From the NCBI GenBank assembly GCA_017442585.1, contig JAFRZM010000027.1, forward strand, positions 1-34,505: a stretch of DNA of 34,505 nucleotides, in the 5' to 3' direction. Origin of the DNA: Lachnospiraceae bacterium. Lineage in GTDB: Bacteria > Bacillota > Clostridia > Lachnospirales > Lachnospiraceae. Below, in pieces: positions 1-7,211 of this stretch (position 1 is the stretch's first letter; the number at the start of each line of letters is the position of its first letter). A model generated the notes under the pieces. It saw only the letters and a list, made by a program, of their open reading frames with translations, ran no database searches and was not told the DNA's origin. The position numbers were made by a program, and so were the translations under genes.

Positions 1-35
1 AATTCCTGAATAGATACTGTAAGCGACATATGAAG

Positions 36-109
<74 letters not shown>

Positions 110-114
110 GTAAA

Positions 115-185
115 AGCGGGTGATGGGAATCGAACCCACGTGTACAGCTTGGAAGGCTGTCATTCTACCATTGAACTACACCCGC
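115..185 (-). tRNA. tRNA-Gly (anticodon TCC)
   Basis: Minus-strand cloverleaf with acceptor GCGGGTG pairing CACCCGC, anticodon loop CTTCCAA between ACAGC and GCTGT, and T-loop GGTTCGATTCC. The discriminator is T; CCA is not encoded. Only 5 bp separate it from tRNA-Arg, so the two must be cut from one transcript. Confidence 0.95.
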
Positions 186-186
186 A

Positions 187-280
187 TATATAGGAAGGGG
201 AACCCACTTGCGAAGATCCCTTGCTATTCGTCGCACCCACATCGTCGAAGACGATTTCAAATAGTGCGACCTCCCGAGTC
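187..280. repeat. Inter-tRNA nested palindrome (copy C)
   Basis: The spacer between tRNA-Pro and tRNA-Gly holds a nested inverted repeat. The outer arms are GTCGCAC (230-236) and GTGCGAC (264-270); the inner arms are ATCGTC and GACGAT around a GAA loop (241-255). It is preceded by a TAGGAAGGGGAACCCAC segment that resembles the start of the spacer repeats at 34045 and 34237. The arms differ in sequence from those copies but keep the same architecture. Function unknown; a tRNA-precursor processing structure or a mobile palindromic repeat are both possible. Confidence 0.7.
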
Positions 281-301
281 AGCACATAACTTATCGGTTA
301 G

Positions 302-376
302 TCGGGGTGACAGGATTCGAACCTGCGACCTCCTGGTCCCAAACCAGGCGCTCTAGCCAAACTGAGCCACACCCCG
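302..376 (-). tRNA. tRNA-Pro (anticodon TGG)
   Basis: Minus-strand cloverleaf: acceptor CGGGGTG pairing CACCCCG, anticodon loop TTTGGGA between CCTGG and CCAGG, T-loop GGTTCGAATCC, discriminator A, no encoded CCA. It is the first gene of the operon, about 40 bp downstream of the -10 box. Confidence 0.95.
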
Positions 377-416
377 TCACACACGAAATTGCTTCCGCAA
401 CCGTGACGCAAGTTAT

Positions 417-445
417 ATTATACGTCGGGGTATCCCATTTGTCAA
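417..445 (-). promoter_or_regulatory. Consensus promoter of tRNA-Pro-Gly-Arg operon
   Basis: On the minus strand TTGACA (440-445) and TATAAT (417-422) are separated by exactly 17 bp. Both boxes match the vegetative sigma factor consensus perfectly, as expected for a stable RNA operon. The remaining gap between rdgB and tRNA-Pro shows no clear rdgB terminator. Confidence 0.92.
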
Positions 446-479
446 CTAAATTTTTTCTTTTTTTGAAACAATTTTCAAG

Positions 480-1088
480 TTACAAAATTTCCTCTCGCAG
501 AATCTCTTTCATCTTTCGAAGAGCCTCACCTCTATGGCTTCTTTCGTTCTTCTCTTCAAACGATAACTCTGCAGAATATTTCTCTACATCAGGTACATAG
601 AATATAGGATCGTATCCGAAACCGTTCTCACCCTTAATCTCGTAACCTATACATCCTTCAAATGCACCCTTTGTCACACGCTCTTCCGTACGGCCGCACT
701 TTGTCGTAAGTACCATTGCGATAGCGCATACGAATCTGGCAGAACGCTTTTCTTCTTCAACGCCTGACAATTTATCAAGAATAGCCTTATTCTTTATATC
801 ATAAGAAGTATCATGTCCCATAAATCTTGCGGAATGCACACCCGGTTCTCCGTTTAATGCGTCAATTACAAGTCCCGAATCATCCGCAAGGACTATATCA
901 TCAGGGAGAAGCTTTGATACCGCACGCGCCTTAATCAGTGCGTTTTCCTCAAAAGTTTCCCCATTCTCTTCAACATCTACGTCAGCTCCTGCTTCCTTCA
1001 TTGATATTACTTCAATATCAAGGTCACCGAGGATCGCACGGATTTCCTTCATCTTATGCTCATTTCCTGTTGCAAAAACTATTCTCAT
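480..1088 (-). CDS. rdgB: XTP/dITP pyrophosphatase (RdgB/HAM1 family)
   Basis: This 202-aa cytosolic enzyme would hydrolyse non-canonical purine nucleoside triphosphates (ITP, dITP, XTP) to the monophosphate and pyrophosphate, keeping deaminated purines out of nucleic acids. The start MRIVFATGNEHKMKEI contains the family nucleotide-binding signature T/S-x-N-x-x-K, and the segment LADDSGLVIDALNGEPG carries the metal-binding acidic residues; GENGFGYDPIF is the conserved base-recognition segment. Length is typical. A GGGAG site precedes the ATG, which lies 3 nt after the NUDIX gene, so it is the last gene of that operon. Pairing with a NUDIX hydrolase fits nucleotide-pool cleaning. Confidence 0.95.
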   Translation of the reverse strand: MRIVFATGNEHKMKEIRAILGDLDIEVISMKEAGADVDVEENGETFEENALIKARAVSKLLPDDIVLADDSGLVIDALNGEPGVHSARFMGHDTSYDIKNKAILDKLSGVEEEKRSARFVCAIAMVLTTKCGRTEERVTKGAFEGCIGYEIKGENGFGYDPIFYVPDVEKYSAELSFEEKNERSHRGEALRKMKEILREEIL

Positions 1089-1091
1089 AAA

Positions 1092-1742
1092 CTACTCTCC
1101 CTTATTCAATAATGTAATTGCAGATAATGTATATCCGTCTTCAATCTCTCCGTCTTCTACTGCCTTTGACAGCTCATCTTTATCTAAGAATTTCAGTCCT
1201 ACGATACCTTCATAGCCTTTCTTTTCTTCGGCTTTAGAGATATCGCAAAGATACGCGTCTATGCTGTTACCTAAAATTCCGCTATCCGCAATAACCTTTC
1301 CAAGATACTTTATATTTGTGACATTATCACATCCAAGTTCTTCTTTCAGTTCTTTCTTCAAATTCTCTTCTGAAGAAAGACCTTCTTCTCCGTATCCTCG
1401 CGGAAACGCAAGCATGTTTTTTCTTAATGCATGGCGAAACTGCTCTACCATGACATATTTACCATTTATAATAGGTACGATAACCACTGCACCGCTTGCC
1501 ACCTTAGGAAGTAATCTTTCATATGAAAAGCTTTTACCTACCCTGTCTTCCACAAGATCCACAAGCATTAAATGAAACTCGCTTTCATATACTACACCAA
1601 GGCGCTTCCCCGTCTTTTCATAATATGAATCGATTGCCGCATCATCTGTAATTATCTTTAAAATGCCGTCTTTAAAGCTTTCAGGTCTGACTTCCATAAG
1701 CTTTAAATATGATTTCCATTCTTCCGACTCGTGATATTTCAT
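1092..1742 (-). CDS. NUDIX hydrolase
   Basis: A 216-aa cytosolic protein with a central NUDIX domain, roughly residues 85-205. The box reads GYGEEGLSSEENLKKELKEE followed by LG, which matches the ending REUXEEXG as KELKEELG with Lys for Arg; the first box Glu is replaced by Leu. The preceding FPRG and the flanking VVIVPIINGKYVMVEQFRHALR resemble the ADP-ribose pyrophosphatase-like branch, so a sugar-nucleotide or similar diphosphate substrate is plausible but not proven. Its ATG overlaps the stop of the upstream gene by 4 nt (ATGA), which implies translational coupling. The N-terminal 80 residues match no domain I recognise. Confidence 0.85.
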   Translation of the reverse strand: MKYHESEEWKSYLKLMEVRPESFKDGILKIITDDAAIDSYYEKTGKRLGVVYESEFHLMLVDLVEDRVGKSFSYERLLPKVASGAVVIVPIINGKYVMVEQFRHALRKNMLAFPRGYGEEGLSSEENLKKELKEELGCDNVTNIKYLGKVIADSGILGNSIDAYLCDISKAEEKKGYEGIVGLKFLDKDELSKAVEDGEIEDGYTLSAITLLNKGE

Positions 1743-3082
1743 ATCTTTTCTTCTTTCCGTGTACGTCTTACCAATAACTGCTCACTTATACCTTGGCGTA
1801 CGCTCTCCATGGTTTCAAGTATATCAGGCAAGTTGAATTTTCTAAATAAAAGTGACGATATAATACCGAATACAAGCACCGATATTGCCTCAATCACAAT
1901 CTTTCCGGCGATATCTATACCGCCTTCAAGTCCTGTTGTAACAAAGCCTTGAATCCAGTTTACAACGTAACTTACAATACCGAAGAAAAAGGCATATATA
2001 AGCGCTATTAAAAATCTATGCCAAAGGCTCTTTCTTGTTACGGCACGCCACCTTTTAAGCTGTATCTTTTCTCTTTCTTCACGTGAAAGTTGCTTTCCCA
2101 TTAGAATCTTCGAATCATAATCTCCTTTAAGATAATCCATGTTACGGCTTATCATAGATACCGCCAACGGCCAGTTTAATGCCCGGACTTTCGATAACGA
2201 TTCGCTTCCACCCGTATGCCCTGTAGACTTTTCGACATCCGTGCCATACTTTAACAGGATTTTCATCTCATCCTCAAAAGCTTCTCTAAAGCTTGCGCTA
2301 TCCCCTGCAACATAAGACTTTTCAACATTTGATATCGAGTCTTCCAATGCAAAGTTATAGCAAAGGTCTATGACTGCTTTAGCCGGTACACGGCGTTTAT
2401 CCGCTGTTTTCTCTATAAGCTTATACCAGTACGAACGTCTGTTGAGGTTTGCCACCTCTTCCCCTTTTGAAATCTCGCGAAGTAAGGTAATTCCGTCACG
2501 GCACTTACCCTTAACTTCTCCCTCTCCTTCAACAAATACCTTTTCCGCAATATCAAGGTATTCCATCATCGTTTTATAACTGCCCTTGTTTTCCGGCAAT
2601 GTCGCATTATCATGACGGCTTAACGCGAGAATAAGTTTCACGTATCTATATAATAAAGTGTATTTTTCTCTGTTTTCAAATTCCAGCGCTTTTTCCTTAA
2701 GTAATCTTAGGTCACTGTAGTGAAGCGCATTCGAAAGGTCATTAAATACTTCTTCGTCTCCCTTTCCAAGAGGCAAAAGCGAGAACACGAAATCATTTCC
2801 GCGCATTCTTTCCAAGTGCTGTAATATATACTGTGCCGCTGTACGCTGGCTCTTATATAAAGACACCTTAACGAATCCCAATTCGCATAATTTAATCATT
2901 GCTTCATACGATTCTTCATCTTTAAGACACGCGAAAAAAGCCGACGAATCCGTAAGCTGATTGTATGTTAATATTACGCTGTTGCCAAACAGTACTATTT
3001 CTCTGAATATTGCGCGCTGTCCGACTTCTATCTCTTCTTTTGAATTTCTTACTGAATCGAGTTCAAAAAGATATACGTTCAT
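1739..3082 (-). CDS. Conserved membrane-associated protein of unknown function
   Basis: I do not recognise this 447-aa protein. The first 350 residues are soluble, alpha/beta at the start (MNVYLFELDSVRNSKEEI) and then mostly helical and charged. Two hydrophobic segments follow at about 356-377 and 390-413, then a basic tail (RRTRKEEKI). This suggests a cytosolic N-terminal domain anchored by a C-terminal hairpin. It overlaps the NUDIX gene by 4 nt and abuts the amidase by 1 nt, so it is inside the operon. Association with cell-wall enzymes suggests an envelope role, but this is inference only. Confidence 0.75.
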   Translation of the reverse strand: MNVYLFELDSVRNSKEEIEVGQRAIFREIVLFGNSVILTYNQLTDSSAFFACLKDEESYEAMIKLCELGFVKVSLYKSQRTAAQYILQHLERMRGNDFVFSLLPLGKGDEEVFNDLSNALHYSDLRLLKEKALEFENREKYTLLYRYVKLILALSRHDNATLPENKGSYKTMMEYLDIAEKVFVEGEGEVKGKCRDGITLLREISKGEEVANLNRRSYWYKLIEKTADKRRVPAKAVIDLCYNFALEDSISNVEKSYVAGDSASFREAFEDEMKILLKYGTDVEKSTGHTGGSESLSKVRALNWPLAVSMISRNMDYLKGDYDSKILMGKQLSREEREKIQLKRWRAVTRKSLWHRFLIALIYAFFFGIVSYVVNWIQGFVTTGLEGGIDIAGKIVIEAISVLVFGIISSLLFRKFNLPDILETMESVRQGISEQLLVRRTRKEEKI

Positions 3083-4164
3083 TAATAGCCCTCTTTAAAT
3101 GCCTTAAGGATAGCAAGATAAAGTGCGTGTGCGCACTTTTGCTGGTATTCGTCCGACTTTAGAAGTTCTAGTTCCTTCTTGTTGGACATAAAACCGATTT
3201 CTGCCAATGCCACCGGCATATTGGCTTCTCTTATAATGTAGATATCATGGCCCTTTGTAAGACCACGGTTCTTACTGCCGAGTTTTTCAACAAGCATATC
3301 ATTTACAATCTTCGCAAAATCATAACTTGTATGTTCACCTTCGGTCTTGTCTTCATCATAGAGCGTCATTGTACCGTTCGTTCCGGCTTCCGACTTTTTC
3401 GCCAAAGCATTTAAATGCACTGACAAAAACAGATTCGCATGAACGTTATTTGCAAGCTCAGCCCTGTCATAAAGCGATATATCAACATCCGTTGTTCTTG
3501 TATAATACGCTTTTATCGCAGAATTACCTTCCAAGTATTCCTTTAAGTAATTAACTATCTTTAATGTAAGGTCCTTTTCATAGGTATTGCCGACTACCAT
3601 TCCCGGCAGTCTTCCTCCGTGTCCTGCATCGATAACAACTATTCTTTCATATATATCCCACGGATTATTAAGTTTTAAATAAAGGTGCCCGTCTTCAATC
3701 TCATAAGTCGGTTCAACCACATCCTCTGTCAAAAACTGTACAACAAAAGCGTCGCCGTCCATATAAGCCGAAACATCCATTATATGATCAGGGCTTCCTA
3801 TCATAGGATCTCCTTCCAAAAGGCTTTCATCAAAACCGGTAATAGTAAGCGTTACAACTCGATTCATGTAATCGTTTTCAGCTTCAATCACTAAATCCTT
3901 ACTTTCTTCCGGCAACGGTATTCTTATCGTACCTTCAGGAAGAGCGCTTTCCGTAGTCTCTTCTTCGACTTTCGTATCGCTTATGAAGTTTTCATATGTA
4001 ACTATCGCATCTTTTTTCTTTGCCTGCTCCCATTTTTCCTTATTTTCAGCAATTATACGTCCTGCCTGTATCTCTATCGTAGGCATCATTGCCAAAAAAA
4101 GCATCAGGAAAAAGCACGCAAACGATATAAGAAGCGTATACCTTTTGACTACTTCTTCTTCCAT
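3082..4164 (-). CDS. Membrane-anchored N-acetylmuramoyl-L-alanine amidase (Amidase_3)
   Basis: A 360-aa peptidoglycan hydrolase that would cleave the bond between N-acetylmuramic acid and L-Ala of the stem peptide. Residues 9-29 form an N-terminal membrane anchor without an obvious cleavage site. A low-complexity linker and a beta-rich domain (about 75-170) precede the catalytic domain at 174-360. Zinc ligands are visible as His182 (DAGHGG), Glu196 (YEKDL) and His250 (SVHLNA); the catalytic Glu is Glu322 (LAEIGFMSN). The start overlaps the upstream protease gene by 16 nt and has only a weak ribosome site, so translation is probably coupled. It would act on the outer face of the membrane. Confidence 0.93.
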   Translation of the reverse strand: MEEEVVKRYTLLISFACFFLMLFLAMMPTIEIQAGRIIAENKEKWEQAKKKDAIVTYENFISDTKVEEETTESALPEGTIRIPLPEESKDLVIEAENDYMNRVVTLTITGFDESLLEGDPMIGSPDHIMDVSAYMDGDAFVVQFLTEDVVEPTYEIEDGHLYLKLNNPWDIYERIVVIDAGHGGRLPGMVVGNTYEKDLTLKIVNYLKEYLEGNSAIKAYYTRTTDVDISLYDRAELANNVHANLFLSVHLNALAKKSEAGTNGTMTLYDEDKTEGEHTSYDFAKIVNDMLVEKLGSKNRGLTKGHDIYIIREANMPVALAEIGFMSNKKELELLKSDEYQQKCAHALYLAILKAFKEGY

Positions 4165-5870
4165 CCTGCGCCTCTTCTTCTATAATTTGTATAGACCTTA
4201 AGGCAGACGTTACATTTCTGCACTTCTTCGGCATGTTCCCATTTTACGCCGTTTGCACTGACATAAGACTCACCGTCCAAAAGATCTATATTAAAATCTG
4301 AATTCTCATCAGCATATTCAACCGCCAACGGCCTTGTTGCCCCCGGTGTATCTATCTTTAAAATGATTGCAAACTTTGTTCCCGCCTTAATCTGAACCAT
4401 CTGCGAGAATTTAACCGTATAATAACCTGCACGGTCAAGCTTGCCCGATGCTGCGAGCATTCCCGCTCCTTCGCCCAGGCTGTCTGCAGAATCAAACGGA
4501 GTTACAATATAAAGTTCATAAGATGTGTTTTCACCTGTTGCATAAAATCCTGCTGCCGACAGGTACTCATCATGAGTTGATGTATACACATTTGCCGCAT
4601 AAAGGCTTGAACGATTATATCCGAGCCTTCCGGAAAATCCGCAAAGATCCGACTGATATATCGCATCGTAATTATCTTTGTCCTCAACCTTGGTATACGA
4701 AATACAGCGTTCCTTTATCTTTGTATCGTAATATGATACATAAAAGAATCCACCCATACCAAACGAGGATCCCCAGCTGTTCTGGCAGATAAACGCTCCG
4801 TTGCCCTCCGGTGCCGTCGGGAATGCGCTCGCAGGGAAATCATCATCCCATCCGACTATAACTATATCGTGATTTACCGCATTATCTCCCGAATAATAAT
4901 ATGCGCATTCACTTCTGTTATAATAAGCATCACTTGAAGATTTCATATATATAGATGCCTGTACTCCACCATATATAAATACAGCTTCTTTTATATCATT
5001 AACATCGCCCGACTCTATAAACTGAATCTCCTGCACGTGCTTAGCTGCCGTTAAGCCATTTGGCGACATTCCGTCACCGTAAGGATCGTCTGTTTCATAT
5101 ACCGGACCCATCCAGGATGTAAGATATGCCACACCCATAGTGTATTCGCCGCCCTTATCCTGATCGGATGAAAAAGCGTTTCTAAGGCTCATATGGTCCG
5201 GCGAAAATACTATATCCTCTTCAGGCAAAAGCGATGACGAAAGGGAAGAGAGTGCCGCAAATGCCCAACAAGTACCGTGGTCACCCTGATCTCTTACAGC
5301 TGTAGTTCTCATATATTCACGCAAATCGAATTTTGACGGAAGAAGATCCGCATTCTGATATGTATAACCTATAAGTTCGCTTTTTTCCTGATCCCACTTT
5401 AAGCTAAATGATAATCTATCCATCAAAGGCTGAAGTGGCACAAAGATTTCGCCCATTTCTTCAGCAAAAGAAGACGATATCGGAACTTCCGTATCGTTAA
5501 ACTTCATTACATTTGAGTCAGCTTCCATCTCAATCTTTCTGTTACCCTGCAAAATTATAAGCTTATCGCCATAAAAATGTGCAGAACAATGAAGGCTTTC
5601 AGACAAAGCCCGTAACGGTACCATGATATTAAGCTGCTCATCCATATATACGCCGTCCACATCATTCGTATAGGATTTACCGTTCAAAACGATATTGATC
5701 TTGTTCCTGTTGATGCTTTGTGCAATCATCGGATAAAGAATACCGCTTTGAATATCCGCACCTCGAAATTCATCGACATTGACAAAATTGTCAAAGCCTA
5801 CTCTGAACTTCAAAAATGCCATAACAAATACTATCGCAACGGCAACTAAGTATCTCTTTCTGAAACGCAC
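4149..5870 (-). CDS. Membrane-anchored papain-like (C1) cysteine protease with stalk and lectin-like domains
   Basis: A 573-aa protein starting at GTG with AGGGGAG upstream. Residues 6-24 form an N-terminal anchor. Residues about 58-170 look like a copper-amine-oxidase N-terminal-type stalk domain (LNGKSYTNDVDGVYMDEQ, MVPLRALSE). The C1 peptidase domain spans about 178-395: Gln195 and Cys201 (DQGDHGTCWAF), His334 (VNHDIVIVGWDD) and Asn364 (CQNSWG) form a complete active site. Residues about 400-565 resemble the lectin-like domain often found C-terminal to these bacterial proteases. No propeptide is evident; the stalk takes its place. The coupled amidase downstream suggests cell-surface or cell-wall protein processing; the substrate is unknown. 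Confidence 0.92.
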   Translation of the reverse strand: MRFRKRYLVAVAIVFVMAFLKFRVGFDNFVNVDEFRGADIQSGILYPMIAQSINRNKINIVLNGKSYTNDVDGVYMDEQLNIMVPLRALSESLHCSAHFYGDKLIILQGNRKIEMEADSNVMKFNDTEVPISSSFAEEMGEIFVPLQPLMDRLSFSLKWDQEKSELIGYTYQNADLLPSKFDLREYMRTTAVRDQGDHGTCWAFAALSSLSSSLLPEEDIVFSPDHMSLRNAFSSDQDKGGEYTMGVAYLTSWMGPVYETDDPYGDGMSPNGLTAAKHVQEIQFIESGDVNDIKEAVFIYGGVQASIYMKSSSDAYYNRSECAYYYSGDNAVNHDIVIVGWDDDFPASAFPTAPEGNGAFICQNSWGSSFGMGGFFYVSYYDTKIKERCISYTKVEDKDNYDAIYQSDLCGFSGRLGYNRSSLYAANVYTSTHDEYLSAAGFYATGENTSYELYIVTPFDSADSLGEGAGMLAASGKLDRAGYYTVKFSQMVQIKAGTKFAIILKIDTPGATRPLAVEYADENSDFNIDLLDGESYVSANGVKWEHAEEVQKCNVCLKVYTNYRRRGAGWKKK

Positions 5871-5913
5871 AGTTTTCTCCCCTAAATCTATATAAAATCG
5901 TTTGTTTTTTAAT

Positions 5914-7071
5914 CTATTCCGCTGCCTTTGGTTTCTTAGGCGGCTTAGGTCCTTCGAATGACAAAAGCTTCGTCTTCATCATGCCGTTATAAATCTTACG
6001 GTTTTTCGTAACTGTAAGTCCCAAAGCTTTTTCCGCATCTTCCCAAGCAGTTATAAGATACATTGACCACGAATCAAGGTTTTTAAAGACCTCACCTATA
6101 GTCTTATATAATTCAGGCAGGTTTTCTTTTTCCTCAATACGCTCACCGTACGGCGGATTGGTTATTATGAATCCGTACTTCTTAGGACTTGAAAGTTCTT
6201 TTACAGGGCGTACCTGAAAATGAATCAAATGGTCAACGCCTGCATCTTTTGCATTTTCTCTGGCTGCTTTAACGGCATCCTTATCGATATCAAATCCCTG
6301 AAGATTGGTTTCTATATCGGTATTGATCTCATCTTTTGCCTCTTTATAGGCTTCATCCCAAACCTTTTTCGGAACGATATTAGGCCATGCACATGCATCA
6401 AATGTACGATTCACGCCCGGTGCTATATGCGCCGCCATCATTGCTGCTTCTATTAAGAATGTACCGGATCCGCAGAAAGGATCGATTAAAATTCTGTCTG
6501 CTTTCCACGGTGTAAGCATTATCATGGCTGCTGCAAGGGTTTCTGTTATCGGTGCCTTAACAGCCATCTTTCGATAGCCTCTCTTATGAAGCGACTCACC
6601 AGTAGTATCAAGATATATGTAAGCGATGTCTTTCATCATATTTACACGAAGTTTATATGTTGCGCCTGTTTCCGGGAACTGCTCTATCTTATAAACCTCA
6701 CCCATTTCTTTAACCATAGCCTTTTTCACTATGGACTGGATGTCTGACGGACTGAAAAGCTTACTTTTAACAGATGTCGCCTTGGTTACATAAAACTTCG
6801 CATCCTTCGGGATATACTCTTCCCAAGCAATATTTTTTACGCCCTGGAAAAGTTCTTCAAAAGTAGTTGCTTTAAATGAATCTATGAGAAGAAGTACTCT
6901 TTCCGTCGTTCTTAAATTTATATTTGCGCGTGCAATAGCTTCAGCATCGCCTTCGAATGTAACTTTGCCGTCTTCTACCTCTTTAATCTCATATCCGAGG
7001 TCATATATTTCGCGCTTTAAAACTGCTTCCATGCCGAAATGGCATGGGCAGACAAGGTTATATGTTTTCAT
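5914..7071 (-). CDS. rlmL: 23S rRNA (guanine-N2) methyltransferase, THUMP-containing (RlmL/YpsC type)
   Basis: A 385-aa SAM-dependent RNA methyltransferase. The N-terminal half holds a THUMP RNA-binding domain (about 45-155). The Rossmann methyltransferase domain follows, with SAM motif DPFCGSGTF (197-205) and catalytic NPPYGER (305-311). This family methylates N2 of a guanine in 23S rRNA (G2445 in E. coli numbering). The ATG at 7071 is chosen because AAGGA lies 8 nt upstream and MKTYNLVCPCHFGME is the normal family start; a 16-codon upstream extension would run into a palindrome. The C-terminal tail GPKPPKKPKAAE is basic. The leader contains three strong hairpins (7088-7211). Confidence 0.93.
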   Translation of the reverse strand: MKTYNLVCPCHFGMEAVLKREIYDLGYEIKEVEDGKVTFEGDAEAIARANINLRTTERVLLLIDSFKATTFEELFQGVKNIAWEEYIPKDAKFYVTKATSVKSKLFSPSDIQSIVKKAMVKEMGEVYKIEQFPETGATYKLRVNMMKDIAYIYLDTTGESLHKRGYRKMAVKAPITETLAAAMIMLTPWKADRILIDPFCGSGTFLIEAAMMAAHIAPGVNRTFDACAWPNIVPKKVWDEAYKEAKDEINTDIETNLQGFDIDKDAVKAARENAKDAGVDHLIHFQVRPVKELSSPKKYGFIITNPPYGERIEEKENLPELYKTIGEVFKNLDSWSMYLITAWEDAEKALGLTVTKNRKIYNGMMKTKLLSFEGPKPPKKPKAAE

Positions 7072-7087
7072 AATGGTTTCCTTACGT

Positions 7088-7211
7088 AATCCTATGCGTG
7101 TACTGTTTAAATTCGGCATAGGTTAGCCGAATTTAAATCCTTCGGACATAGGATTTCTTCGAAATCCTATGCGTGTACGGAATTGAATATGCTTGATGCA
7201 TATTCAATTCC
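7088..7211. repeat. Triple-hairpin repeat unit in the rlmL leader
   Basis: The gap contains two direct copies of AATCCTATGCGTGTAC (7088-7103 and 7163-7178), each followed by a long perfect hairpin. Hairpin 1 is TTTAAATTCGGC/GCCGAATTTAAA (7106-7137, 12 bp). Hairpin 2 is CATAGGATTTC/GAAATCCTATG with a TTC loop (7147-7171). A small TCC-TTC-GGA hairpin lies at 7138-7146. Hairpin 3 is GGAATTGAATATGC/GCATATTCAATTCC (7179-7211, 14 bp) and ends on the stop codon of the upstream gene. There is no U-tract, so these are not ordinary terminators. They would lie in the 5' leader of rlmL. The design resembles the other nested palindromes of this window. Confidence 0.8.

Noticed and set aside
7072-7119. Longer start for rlmL
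   Set aside because: It would encode the palindrome of the leader and lacks a ribosome site; the next ATG has AAGGA and the usual family start.
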